DNA of 64,000 nucleotides from Hybos culiciformis (lineage: Eukaryota > Arthropoda > Insecta > Diptera > Hybotidae): assembly GCA_964007475.1 (NCBI GenBank), contig CAXFZM010000265.1, positions 1 through 64,000 on the forward strand, given 5' to 3'. Every line of letters begins with the position of its first letter. Position 1 is the stretch's first letter. Both the position numbers and the translations under genes were made by a program. This document shows positions 22,340 to 35,640 of this stretch, in pieces. Below the pieces are notes generated by a model. It did not search any database. It was not told the DNA's origin and saw nothing but the letters and a program-made list of their open reading frames with translations.

Positions 22340-25300
22340 AAATCGGTTTTCTAGATCCGGAGAAATAAACGATAAGGTGAGCAAACTCCCTAACTTTAAC
22401 ACATAAAATGTTGACTTTGGGCTGGTTTTTTGTTCATTACTCCGGCTCCAGACCTCGGAGAACCTCCGTTTTTGGCTTAAATTAAAGGTCTAGAAATTAC
22501 GCTTCTTTCTGTGCAATTTTTATGAAAATCGGTTTTCTAGATCCGGAGAAATAAACGATAAGGTGAGCAAACCCCCTAACTTTAACACATAAAATGTTGA
22601 CTTTGGGCTGGGTTTTTGTTCATTACTCCGGCTCCAGACTTCGGCGGACCTCCGTTTTTGGCTTAAATTAAAGGTCTAGAAATTACGCTTCTTTCTGTGC
22701 AATTTTTATGAAAATCGGTTTTCTAGATCCGGAGAAATAAACGATAAGGTGAGCAAACCCCTTAACTTTAACACTTAAAATGTTGACTTTGGGCTGGTTT
22801 TTTGTTCATTACTCCGGCTCCAGACCTCGGAGAACTTCCGTTTTTGGCTTAAATTAAAGGTCTAGAAATTACGCTTCTTTCTGTGCAATTTTTATGAAAA
22901 TCGGTTTTCTAGATCCGGAGAAATAAACGATAAGGTGAGCAAACCCCCTAACTTTAACACATAAAATGTTGACTTTGGGCTGGTTTTTTGTTCATTACTC
23001 CGGCTCCAGACTTCGGCGGACCTCCGTTTTTGGCTTAAATTAAAGGTCTAGAAATTACGCTTCTTTCTGTGCAATTTTTATGAAAATCGGTTCTCTAGAT
23101 CCGGAGAAATAAACGATAAGGTGAGCAAACCCCCTAACTTTAACACATAAAATGTTGACTTTGGGCTGGGTTTTTGTTCATTACTCCGGCTCCAGACTTC
23201 GGCGGACCTCCGTTTTTGGCTTAAATTAAAGGTCTAGAAATTACGCTTCTTTCTGTGCAATTTTTATGAAAATCGGTTTTCTAGATCCGGAGAAATAAAC
23301 GATAAGGTGAGCAAACCCCCTAACTTTAACACATAAAATGTTGACTTTGGGCTGGGTTTTTGTTCATTACTCCGGCTCCAGACTTCGGCGGACCTCCGTT
23401 TTTGGCTTAAATTAAAGGTCTAGAAATTACGCTTCTTTCTGTGCAATTTTTATGAAAATCGGTTTTCTAGATCCGGAGAAATAAACGATAAGGTGAGCAA
23501 ACCCCTTAACTTTAACACATAAAATGTTGACTTTGGGCTGGTTTTTTGTTCATTACTCCGGCTCCAGACCTCGGAAAACTTCCGTTTTTGGCTTAAATTA
23601 AAGGTCTAGAAATTACGCTTCTTTCTGTGCAATTTTTATGAAAATCGGTTTTCTAGATCCGGAGAAATAAACGATAAGGTGAGCAAACCCCCTAACTTTA
23701 ACACCTAAAATGTTGACTTTGGGCTGGTTTTTTGTTCATTACTCCGGCTCCAGACTTCGGCGGACCTCCGTTTTTGGCTTAAATTAAAGGTCTAGAAATT
23801 ACGCTTCTTTCTGTGCAATGTTTATGAAAATCGGTTTTCTAGATCCGGAGAAATAAACGATAAGGTGAGCAAACCCCATAACTTTAACACATAAAATGTT
23901 GACTTTGGGCTGGTTTTTTGTTCATTACTCCGGCTCCAGACTTCGGCGGACCTCCGTCTTTGGCTTAAATTAAAGGTCTAGAAATTACGCTTCTTTCTGT
24001 GCAATTTTTATGAAAATTGGTTTTCTAGATCCGGAGAAGTAAACGATAAGGTGAGCAAACCCCTTAACTTTAACACATAAAATGTTGACTTTGGGCTGGT
24101 TTTTTGTTCATTACTCCGGCTCTAGACCTCGAAGAACCTCCGTTTTTGGCTTAAATTAAAGGTCTAGAAATTACGCTTCTTTCTGTGCAATTTTTATGAA
24201 AATCGGTTTTCTAGATCCGGAGAAATAAACGATAAGGTGAGCAAACTCCCTAACTTTAACACATAAAATGTTGACTTTGGGCTGGTTTTTTGTTCATTAC
24301 TCCGGCTCCAGACCTCGGAGAACCTCCGTTTTTGGCTTAAATTAAAGGTCTAGAAATAACGCTTCTTTCTGTGCAATTTTTATGAAAATCGGTTTTCTAG
24401 ATCCGGAGAAATAAACGATAAGGTGAGCAAACCCCCTAACTTTAACACATAAAATGTTGACTTTGGGCTGGGTTTTTGTTCATTACTCCGGCTCCAGACT
24501 TCGGCGGACCTCCGTTTTTGGCTTAAATTAAAGGTCTAGAAATTACGCTTCTTTCTGTGCAATTTTTATGAAAATCGGTTTTCTAGATCCGGAGAAATAA
24601 ACGATAAGGTGAGCAAACCCCTTAACTTTAACACATAAAATGTTGACTTTGGGCTGGTTTTTTGTTCATTACTCCGGCTCCAGACCTCGGAGAACTTCCG
24701 TTTTTGGCTTAAATTAAAGGTCTAGAAATTACGCTTCTTTCTGTGCAATTTTTATGAAAATCGGTTTTCTAGATCCGGAGAAATAAACGATAAGGTGAGC
24801 AAACCCCCTAACTTTAACACATAAAATGTTGACTTTGGGCTGGTTTTTTGTTCATTACTCCGGCTCCAGACTTCGGCGGACCTCCGTTTTTGGCTTAAAT
24901 TAAAGGTCTAGAAATTACGCTTCTTTCTGTGCAATTTTTATGAAAATCGGTTTTCTAGATCCGGAGAAATAAACGATAAGGTGAGCAAACCCCCTAACTT
25001 TAACACATAAAATGTTGACTTTGGGCTGGTTTTTTGTTCATTACTCCGGCTCCAGACTTCGGCGGACCTCCGTTTTTGTCTTAAATTAAAGGTCTAGAAA
25101 TTACGCTTCTTTCTGTGCAATTTTTATGAAAATCGGTTTTCTAGATCCGGAGAAATAAACGATAAGGTGAGCAAACCCCCTAACTTTAACACATAAAATG
25201 TTGACTTTGGGCTGGGTTTTTGTTCATTACTCCGGCTCCAGACTTCGGCGGACCTCCGTTTTTGGCTTAAATTAAAGGTCTAGAAGTTACGCTTCTTTCT

Positions 25301-28290
25301 GTGCAATTTTTATGTAAATCGGTTTTCTAGATCCGGAGAAATAAACGATAAGGTGAGCAAACCCCCTAACTTTAACACATAAAATGTTGACTTTGGGCTG
25401 GTTTTTTGTTCATTACTCCGGCTCCAGACCTCGGAGAACCTCCATTTTTGGCTTAAATTAAAGGTCTAGAAATTACGCTTCTTTCTGTGCAATTTTTATG
25501 TAAATCGGTTTTTTAGATCCGGAGAAATAAACGATAAGGTGAGCAAACCCCCTAACTTAACACATAAAATGTTGACTTTGGGCTGGTTTTTTGTTCATTA
25601 CTCCGGTTCTAGACCTCGGAGAACCTCCGTTTTTGGCTTAAATTAAAGGTCTAAAAATTACGCTTCTTTCTGTGCAATTTTTATGTAAATCGGTTTTCTA
25701 GATCCGGAGAAATAAACGATAAGGTGAGCAAACCCCCTAACTTTAACACATAAAATGTTGACTTTGGGCTGGTTTGTTGTTCATTACTCCGGCTCCAGAC
25801 CTCGGAGAACCTCCATTTTTGGCTTAAATTAAAGGTCTAGAAATTACGCTTCTTTCTGTGCAATTTTTATGTAAATCGGTTTTCTAGATCCGGAGAAGTA
25901 AACGATAAGGTGAGCAAACCCCCTAACTTAACACATAAAATGTTGACTTTGGGCTGGTTTTTTGTTCATTACTCCGGCTCCAGACTTCGGCGGACCTCCG
26001 TTTTTGGCTTAAATTAAAGGTCTAGAAATTACGATTCTTTCTGTGCAATGTTTATGAAAATCGGTTTTCTAGATCCGGAGAAATAAACGATAAGGTGAGC
26101 AAACCCCCTAACTTTAACACATAAAATGTTGACTTTGGGCTGGGTTTTTGTTCATTACTCCGGCTCCAGACTTCGGCGGACCTCCGTTTTTGGCTTAAAT
26201 TAAAGGTCTAGAAATTACGCTTCTTTCTGTGCAATTTTTATGAAAATCGGTTTTCTAGATCCGGAGAAATAAACGATAAGGTGAGCAAACCCCCTAACTT
26301 TAACACATAAAATGTTGACTTTGGGCTGGGTTTTTGTTCATTACTCCGGCTCCAGACTTCGGCGGACCTCCGTTTTTGGCTTAAATTAAAGGTCTAGAAA
26401 TTACGCTTCTTTCTGTGCAATTTTTATGAAAATCGGTTTTCTAGATCCGGAGAAATAAACGATAAGGTGAGCAAACCCCTTAACTTTAACACATAAAATG
26501 TTGACTTTGGGCTGGTTTTTTGTTCATTACTCCGGCTCCAGACCTCGGAAAACTTCCGTTTTTGGCTTAAATTAAAGGTCTAGAAATTACGCTTCTTTCT
26601 GTGCAATTTTTATGAAAATCGGTTTTCTAGATCCGGAGAAATAAACGATAAGGTGAGCAAACCCCCTAACTTTAACACATAAAATGTTGACTTTGGGCTG
26701 GTTTTTTGTTCATTACTCCGGCTCCAGACTTCGGCGGACCTCCGTTTTTGGCTTAAATTAAAGGTCTAGAAATTACACTTCTTTCTGTGCAATGTTTATG
26801 AAAATCGGTTTTCTAGATCCGGAGAAATAAACGATAAGGTGAGCAAACCCCCTAACTTTAACACATAAAATGTTGACTTTGGGCTGGTTTTTTGTTCATT
26901 ACTCGGGCTCCAGACCTCGGAGAACCTCCTTTTTTGGCTTAAATTAAAGGTCTAGAAATTACGCTTCTTTCTGTGCAATTTTTATGTAAATCGGTTTTCT
27001 AGATCCGGAGAAATAAACGATAAGGTGAGCAAACCCCCTAACTTTAACACATAAAATGTTGACTTTGGGCTGGTTTGTTGTTCATTACTCCGGCTCCAGA
27101 CCTCGGAAAACTTCCGTTTTTGGCTTAAATTAAAGGTCTAGAAATTACGCTTCTTTCTGTGCAATTTTTATGAAAATCGGTTTTCTAGATCCGGAGAAAT
27201 AAACGATAAGGTGAGCAAACCCCCTAACTTTAACACATAAAATGTTGACTTTGGGCTGGTTTTTTGTTCATTACTCGGGCTCCAGACCTCGGAGAACCTC
27301 CTTTTTTGGCTTAAATTAAAGGTCTAGAAATTACGCTTCTTTCTGTGCAATTTTTATGTAAATCGGTTTTCTAGATCCGGAGAAATAAACGATAAGGTGA
27401 GCAAACCCCCTAACTTTAACACATAAAATGTTGACTTTGGGCTGGTTTGTTGTTCATTACTCCGGCTCCAGACCTCGGAAAACTTCCGTTTTTGGCTTAA
27501 ATTAAAGGTCTAGAAATTACGCTTCTTTCTGTGCAATTTTTATGAAAATCGGTTTTCTAGATCCGGAGAAATAAACGATAAGGTGAGCAAACCCCCTAAC
27601 TTTAACACATAAAATGTTGACTTTGGGCTGGTTTTTTGTTCATTACTCCGGCTCCAGACTTCGGCGGACCTCCGTTTTTGGCTTAAATTAAAGGTCTAGA
27701 AATTACACTTCTTTCTGTGCAATGTTTATGAAAATCGGTTTTCTAGATCCGGAGAAATAAACGATAAGGTGAGCAAACCCCTTAACTTTAACACATAAAA
27801 TGTTGACTTTGGGCTGGTTTTTTGTTCATTACTCCGGCTCCAGACCTCGGAAAACTTCCGTTTTTGGCTTAAATTAAAGGTCTAGAAATTACGCTTCTTT
27901 CTGTGCAATTTTTATGAAAATCGGTTTTCTAGATCCGGAGAAATAAACGATAAGGTGAGCAAACCCCCTAACTTTAACACATAAAATGTTGACTTTGGGC
28001 TGGTTTTTTGTTCATTACTCCGGCTCCAGACTTCGGCGGACCTCCGTTTTTGGCTTAAATTAAAGGTCTAGAAATTACACTTCTTTCTGTGCAATGTTTA
28101 TGAAAATCGGTTTTCTAGATCCGGAGAAATAAACGATAAGGTGAGCAAACCCCCTAACTTTAACACATAAAATGTTGACTTTGGGCTGGTTTTTTGTTCA
28201 TTACTCGGGCTCCAGACCTCGGAGAACCTCCTTTTTTGGCTTAAATTAAAGGTCTAGAAATTACGCTTCTTTCTGTGCAATTTTTATGTA
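22340..28290. repeat. 5.95-kb-offset duplication, left copy
   Basis: Matches 28.29-31.62 kb at a constant offset of 5950 bp (32 units less two bases) from the actccc monomer (22385 and 28335) to the gtctaaaaatt monomer (25651 and 31601). Shared rare tags are cacctaaaatg, ccccataac, cctcgaagaacc (24131 and 30081), gaaataacg, tttttgtctt and tagaagttacg (25281 and 31231). After 25675 this copy holds two additional monomers (371 bp), including one with tggtttgttg and one with acgattcttt (26031). From 26047 to about 27100 it is again colinear with 31.63-32.68 kb at an offset of 5579. Its last 1.2 kb contains the cctcctttttt tag three times (26930, 27302, 28232), at spacings of 2 and 5 monomers. 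Confidence 0.8.
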
Positions 28291-31200
28291 AATCGGTTTT
28301 CTAGATCCGGAGAAATAAACGATAAGGTGAGCAAACTCCCTAACTTTAACACATAAAATGTTGACTTTGGGCTGGTTTTTTGTTCATTACTCCGGCTCCA
28401 GACCTCGGAGAACCTCCGTTTTTGGCTTAAATTAAAGGTCTAGAAATTACGCTTCTTTCTGTGCAATTTTTATGAAAATCGGTTTTCTAGATCCGGAGAA
28501 ATAAACGATAAGGTGAGCAAACCCCCTAACTTTAACACATAAAATGTTGACTTTGGGCTGGGTTTTTGTTCATTACTCCGGCTCCAGACTTCGGCGGACC
28601 TCCGTTTTTGGCTTAAATTAAAGGTCTAGAAATTACGCTTCTTTCTGTGCAATTTTTATGAAAATCGGTTTTCTAGATCCGGAGAAATAAACGATAAGGT
28701 GAGCAAACCCCTTAACTTTAACACTTAAAATGTTGACTTTGGGCTGGTTTTTTGTTCATTACTCCGGCTCCAGACCTCGGAGAACTTCCGTTTTTGGCTT
28801 AAATTAAAGGTCTAGAAATTACGCTTCTTTCTGTGCAATTTTTATGAAAATCGGTTTTCTAGATCCGGAGAAATAAACGATAAGGTGAGCAAACCCCCTA
28901 ACTTTAACACATAAAATGTTGACTTTGGGCTGGTTTTTTGTTCATTACTCCGGCTCCAGACTTCGGCGGACCTCCGTTTTTGGCTTAAATTAAAGGTCTA
29001 GAAATTACGCTTCTTTCTGTGCAATTTTTATGAAAATCGGTTCTCTAGATCCGGAGAAATAAACGATAAGGTGAGCAAACCCCCTAACTTTAACACATAA
29101 AATGTTGACTTTGGGCTGGGTTTTTGTTCATTACTCCGGCTCCAGACTTCGGCGGACCTCCGTTTTTGGCTTAAATTAAAGGTCTAGAAATTACGCTTCT
29201 TTCTGTGCAATTTTTATGAAAATCGGTTTTCTAGATCCGGAGAAATAAACGATAAGGTGAGCAAACCCCCTAACTTTAACACATAAAATGTTGACTTTGG
29301 GCTGGGTTTTTGTTCATTACTCCGGCTCCAGACTTCGGCGGACCTCCGTTTTTGGCTTAAATTAAAGGTCTAGAAATTACGCTTCTTTCTGTGCAATTTT
29401 TATGAAAATCGGTTTTCTAGATCCGGAGAAATAAACGATAAGGTGAGCAAACCCCTTAACTTTAACACATAAAATGTTGACTTTGGGCTGGTTTTTTGTT
29501 CATTACTCCGGCTCCAGACCTCGGAAAACTTCCGTTTTTGGCTTAAATTAAAGGTCTAGAAATTACGCTTCTTTCTGTGCAATTTTTATGAAAATCGGTT
29601 TTCTAGATCCGGAGAAATAAACGATAAGGTGAGCAAACCCCCTAACTTTAACACCTAAAATGTTGACTTTGGGCTGGTTTTTTGTTCATTACTCCGGCTC
29701 CAGACTTCGGCGGACCTCCGTTTTTGGCTTAAATTAAAGGTCTAGAAATTACGCTTCTTTCTGTGCAATGTTTATGAAAATCGGTTTTCTAGATCCGGAG
29801 AAATAAACGATAAGGTGAGCAAACCCCATAACTTTAACACATAAAATGTTGACTTTGGGCTGGTTTTTTGTTCATTACTCCGGCTCCAGACTTCGGCGGA
29901 CCTCCGTCTTTGGCTTAAATTAAAGGTCTAGAAATTACGCTTCTTTCTGTGCAATTTTTATGAAAATTGGTTTTCTAGATCCGGAGAAGTAAACGATAAG
30001 GTGAGCAAACCCCTTAACTTTAACACATAAAATGTTGACTTTGGGCTGGTTTTTTGTTCATTACTCCGGCTCTAGACCTCGAAGAACCTCCGTTTTTGGC
30101 TTAAATTAAAGGTCTAGAAATTACGCTTCTTTCTGTGCAATTTTTATGAAAATCGGTTTTCTAGATCCGGAGAAATAAACGATAAGGTGAGCAAACTCCC
30201 TAACTTTAACACATAAAATGTTGACTTTGGGCTGGTTTTTTGTTCATTACTCCGGCTCCAGACCTCGGAGAACCTCCGTTTTTGGCTTAAATTAAAGGTC
30301 TAGAAATAACGCTTCTTTCTGTGCAATTTTTATGAAAATCGGTTTTCTAGATCCGGAGAAATAAACGATAAGGTGAGCAAACCCCCTAACTTTAACACAT
30401 AAAATGTTGACTTTGGGCTGGGTTTTTGTTCATTACTCCGGCTCCAGACTTCGGCGGACCTCCGTTTTTGGCTTAAATTAAAGGTCTAGAAATTACGCTT
30501 CTTTCTGTGCAATTTTTATGAAAATCGGTTTTCTAGATCCGGAGAAATAAACGATAAGGTGAGCAAACCCCTTAACTTTAACACATAAAATGTTGACTTT
30601 GGGCTGGTTTTTTGTTCATTACTCCGGCTCCAGACCTCGGAGAACTTCCGTTTTTGGCTTAAATTAAAGGTCTAGAAATTACGCTTCTTTCTGTGCAATT
30701 TTTATGAAAATCGGTTTTCTAGATCCGGAGAAATAAACGATAAGGTGAGCAAACCCCCTAACTTTAACACATAAAATGTTGACTTTGGGCTGGTTTTTTG
30801 TTCATTACTCCGGCTCCAGACTTCGGCGGACCTCCGTTTTTGGCTTAAATTAAAGGTCTAGAAATTACGCTTCTTTCTGTGCAATTTTTATGAAAATCGG
30901 TTTTCTAGATCCGGAGAAATAAACGATAAGGTGAGCAAACCCCCTAACTTTAACACATAAAATGTTGACTTTGGGCTGGTTTTTTGTTCATTACTCCGGC
31001 TCCAGACTTCGGCGGACCTCCGTTTTTGTCTTAAATTAAAGGTCTAGAAATTACGCTTCTTTCTGTGCAATTTTTATGAAAATCGGTTTTCTAGATCCGG
31101 AGAAATAAACGATAAGGTGAGCAAACCCCCTAACTTTAACACATAAAATGTTGACTTTGGGCTGGGTTTTTGTTCATTACTCCGGCTCCAGACTTCGGCG

Positions 31201-31620
31201 GACCTCCGTTTTTGGCTTAAATTAAAGGTCTAGAAGTTACGCTTCTTTCTGTGCAATTTTTATGTAAATCGGTTTTCTAGATCCGGAGAAATAAACGATA
31301 AGGTGAGCAAACCCCCTAACTTTAACACATAAAATGTTGACTTTGGGCTGGTTTTTTGTTCATTACTCCGGCTCCAGACCTCGGAGAACCTCCATTTTTG
31401 GCTTAAATTAAAGGTCTAGAAATTACGCTTCTTTCTGTGCAATTTTTATGTAAATCGGTTTTTTAGATCCGGAGAAATAAACGATAAGGTGAGCAAACCC
31501 CCTAACTTAACACATAAAATGTTGACTTTGGGCTGGTTTTTTGTTCATTACTCCGGTTCTAGACCTCGGAGAACCTCCGTTTTTGGCTTAAATTAAAGGT
31601 CTAAAAATTACGCTTCTTTC
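28290..31620. repeat. 5.95-kb-offset duplication, right copy
   Basis: This segment repeats 22.34-25.67 kb monomer for monomer. It is itself a mosaic: its first half follows the path of 8.5-10.2 kb (actccc, gctgggtttttg, cacttaaaatg, ggttctctag, cacctaaaatg, ccccataac) and its second half follows 13.6-14.9 kb (cctcgaagaacc, gaaataacg, tttttgtctt). The mosaic therefore formed before the 5.95-kb duplication copied it. The ends, near 28290-28335 and 31620, fall inside monomers without visible scars, as expected for homologous exchange between similar repeats. Confidence 0.8.
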
Positions 31621-31625
31621 TGTGC

Positions 31626-34600
31626 AATGTTTATGAAAATCGGTTTTCTAGATCCGGAGAAATAAACGATAAGGTGAGCAAACCCCCTAACTTTAACACA
31701 TAAAATGTTGACTTTGGGCTGGGTTTTTGTTCATTACTCCGGCTCCAGACTTCGGCGGACCTCCGTTTTTGGCTTAAATTAAAGGTCTAGAAATTACGCT
31801 TCTTTCTGTGCAATTTTTATGAAAATCGGTTTTCTAGATCCGGAGAAATAAACGATAAGGTGAGCAAACCCCCTAACTTTAACACATAAAATGTTGACTT
31901 TGGGCTGGGTTTTTGTTCATTACTCCGGCTCCAGACTTCGGCGGACCTCCGTTTTTGGCTTAAATTAAAGGTCTAGAAATTACGCTTCTTTCTGTGCAAT
32001 TTTTATGAAAATCGGTTTTCTAGATCCGGAGAAATAAACGATAAGGTGAGCAAACCCCTTAACTTTAACACATAAAATGTTGACTTTGGGCTGGTTTTTT
32101 GTTCATTACTCCGGCTCCAGACCTCGGAAAACTTCCGTTTTTGGCTTAAATTAAAGGTCTAGAAATTACGCTTCTTTCTGTGCAATTTTTATGAAAATCG
32201 GTTTTCTAGATCCGGAGAAATAAACGATAAGGTGAGCAAACCCCCTAACTTTAACACATAAAATGTTGACTTTGGGCTGGTTTTTTGTTCATTACTCCGG
32301 CTCCAGACTTCGGCGGACCTCCGTTTTTGGCTTAAATTAAAGGTCTAGAAATTACACTTCTTTCTGTGCAATGTTTATGAAAATCGGTTTTCTAGATCCG
32401 GAGAAATAAACGATAAGGTGAGCAAACCCCCTAACTTTAACACATAAAATGTTGACTTTGGGCTGGTTTTTTGTTCATTACTCGGGCTCCAGACCTCGGA
32501 GAACCTCCTTTTTTGGCTTAAATTAAAGGTCTAGAAATTACGCTTCTTTCTGTGCAATTTTTATGTAAATCGGTTTTCTAGATCCGGAGAAATAAACGAT
32601 AAGGTGAGCAAACCCCCTAACTTTAACACATAAAATGTTGACTTTGGGCTGGTTTGTTGTTCATTACTCCGGCTCCAGACCTCGGAGAACCTCCATTTTT
32701 GGCTTAAATTAAAGGTCTAGAAATTACGCTTCTTTCTGTGCAATTTTTATGTAAATCGGTTTTCTAGATCCGGAGAAGTAAACGATAAGGTGAGCAAACC
32801 CCCTAACTTAACACATAAAATGTTGACTTTGGGCTGGTTTTTTGTTCATTACTCCGGCTCCAGACTTCGGCGGACCTCCGTTTTTGGCTTAAATTAAAGG
32901 TCTAGAAATTACGATTCTTTCTGTGCAATGTTTATGAAAATCGGTTTTCTAGATCCGGAGAAATAAACGATAAGGTGAGCAAACCCCCTAACTTTAACAC
33001 ATAAAATGTTGACTTTGGGCTGGGTTTTTGTTCATTACTCCGGCTCCAGACTTCGGCGGACCTCCGTTTTTGGCTTAAATTAAAGGTCTAGAAATTACGC
33101 TTCTTTCTGTGCAATTTTTATGAAAATCGGTTTTCTAGATCCGGAGAAATAAACGATAAGGTGAGCAAACCCCCTAACTTTAACACATAAAATGTTGACT
33201 TTGGGCTGGGTTTTTGTTCATTACTCCGGCTCCAGACTTCGGCGGACCTCCGTTTTTGGCTTAAATTAAAGGTCTAGAAATTACGCTTCTTTCTGTGCAA
33301 TTTTTATGAAAATCGGTTTTCTAGATCCGGAGAAATAAACGATAAGGTGAGCAAACCCCTTAACTTTAACACATAAAATGTTGACTTTGGGCTGGTTTTT
33401 TGTTCATTACTCCGGCTCCAGACCTCGGAAAACTTCCGTTTTTGGCTTAAATTAAAGGTCTAGAAATTACGCTTCTTTCTGTGCAATTTTTATGAAAATC
33501 GGTTTTCTAGATCCGGAGAAATAAACGATAAGGTGAGCAAACCCCCTAACTTTAACACATAAAATGTTGACTTTGGGCTGGTTTTTTGTTCATTACTCCG
33601 GCTCCAGACTTCGGCGGACCTCCGTTTTTGGCTTAAATTAAAGGTCTAGAAATTACACTTCTTTCTGTGCAATGTTTATGAAAATCGGTTTTCTAGATCC
33701 GGAGAAATAAACGATAAGGTGAGCAAACCCCCTAACTTTAACACATAAAATGTTGACTTTGGGCTGGTTTTTTGTTCATTACTCGGGCTCCAGACCTCGG
33801 AGAACCTCCTTTTTTGGCTTAAATTAAAGGTCTAGAAATTACGCTTCTTTCTGTGCAATTTTTATGTAAATCGGTTTTCTAGATCCGGAGAAATAAACGA
33901 TAAGGTGAGCAAACCCCCTAACTTTAACACATAAAATGTTGACTTTGGGCTGGTTTGTTGTTCATTACTCCGGCTCCAGACCTCGGAGAACCTCCATTTT
34001 TGGCTTAAATTAAAGGTCTAGAAATTACGCTTCTTTCTGTGCAATTTTTATGTAAATCGGTTTTCTAGATCCGGAGAAGTAAACGATAAGGTGAGCAAAC
34101 CCCCTAACTTAACACATAAAATGTTGACTTTGGGCTGGTTTTTTGTTCATTACTCCGGCTCCAGACTTCGGCGGACCTCCGTTTTTGGCTTAAATTAAAG
34201 GTCTAGAAATTACGATTCTTTCTGTGCAATGTTTATGAAAATCGGTTTTCTAGATCCGGAGAAATAAACGATAAGGTGAGCAAACCCCCTAACTTTAACA
34301 CATAAAATGTTGACTTTGGGCTGGGTTTTTGTTCATTACTCCGGCTCCAGACTTCGGCGGACCTCCGTTTTTGGCTTAAATTAAAGGTCTAGAAATTACG
34401 CTTCTTTCTGTGCAATTTTTATGAAAATCGGTTTTCTAGATCCGGAGAAATAAACGATAAGGTGAGCAAACCCCCTAACTTTAACACATAAAATGTTGAC
34501 TTTGGGCTGGGTTTTTGTTCATTACTCCGGCTCCAGACTTCGGCGGACCTCCGTTTTTGGCTTAAATTAAAGGTCTAGAAATTACGCTTCTTTCTGTGCA

Positions 34601-35260
34601 ATTTTTATGAAAATCGGTTTTCTAGATCCGGAGAAATAAACGATAAGGTGAGCAAACCCCTTAACTTTAACACATAAAATGTTGACTTTGGGCTGGTTTT
34701 TTGTTCATTACTCCGGCTCCAGACCTCGGAAAACTTCCGTTTTTGGCTTAAATTAAAGGTCTAGAAATTACGCTTCTTTCTGTGCAATTTTTATGAAAAT
34801 CGGTTTTCTAGATCCGGAGAAATAAACGATAAGGTGAGCAAACCCCCTAACTTTAACACATAAAATGTTGACTTTGGGCTGGTTTTTTGTTCATTACTCC
34901 GGCTCCAGACTTCGGCGGACCTCCGTTTTTGGCTTAAATTAAAGGTCTAGAAATTACACTTCTTTCTGTGCAATGTTTATGAAAATCGGTTTTCTAGATC
35001 CGGAGAAATAAACGATAAGGTGAGCAAACCCCCTAACTTTAACACATAAAATGTTGACTTTGGGCTGGTTTTTTGTTCATTACTCGGGCTCCAGACCTCG
35101 GAGAACCTCCTTTTTTGGCTTAAATTAAAGGTCTAGAAATTACGCTTCTTTCTGTGCAATTTTTATGTAAATCGGTTTTCTAGATCCGGAGAAATAAACG
35201 ATAAGGTGAGCAAACCCCCGAACTTTAACACATAAAATGTTGACTTTGGGCTGGTTTTTT
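31626..35260. repeat. 7-monomer HOR (1301 bp), about three tandem copies
   Basis: The cctcctttttt tag recurs at 32509, 33810 and 35111 and the caatgttt tag at 31626, 32927 and 34228, all exactly 1301 bp apart (seven units less one base, from the single cttaac monomer). Order within the unit: caatgttt/gctgggtttttg; gctgggtttttg; ccccttaac with aaaactt; cttcggcgg; acacttc/caatgttt; tcgggctcc with cctcctttttt; tggtttgttg with ccattttt. The acgattcttt tag joins the copies at 32911 and 34212. The third copy departs near 35220, where cccccgaac replaces cccccctaac-type sequence and tggttttttg replaces tggtttgttg. Confidence 0.85.
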
Positions 35261-35555
35261 GTTCATTACTCCGGCTCCAGACCTCGGAGAACCTCCATTT
35301 TTGGCTTAAATTAAAGGTCTAGAAATTACGCTTCTTTCTGTGCAATTTTTATGTAAATCGGTTTTTTAGATCCGGAGAAATAAACGATAAGGTGAGCAAA
35401 CCCCCTAACTTAACACATAAAATGTTGACTTTGGGCTGGTTTTTTGTTCATTACTCCGGTTCTAGACCTCGGAGAACCTCCGTTTTTGGCTTAAATTAAA
35501 GGTCTAAAAATTACGCTTCTTTCTGTGCAATTTTTATGTAAATCGGTTTTCTAGA

Positions 35556-35640
35556 TCCGGAGAAATAAACGATAAGGTGAGCAAACCCCCTAACTTTAAC
35601 ACATAAAATGTTGACTTTGGGCTGGAGAAGTAAACGATAA
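35556..35640. other. Partial monomer (65 bp) at a recombination junction
   Basis: At 35621-35630 the sequence reads gctggagaag: unit position ~146 is joined to unit position ~81. As a result agaaataaac (35561) and agaagtaaac (35626) lie only 65 bp apart instead of about 186. A two-base match (gg) is shared at the join. The right copy of the large duplication lacks this junction and goes straight from the cttaac/ggttctag monomer to the gattcgg monomer, so the two copies differ by 250 bp here (185 + 65). Confidence 0.85.

Noticed and set aside
35600..35640. Transposon insertion at the abrupt join near 35626
   Set aside because: Both sides are satellite in the same orientation, with no target-site duplication, terminal repeat or foreign bases; it is a partial-monomer recombination junction.
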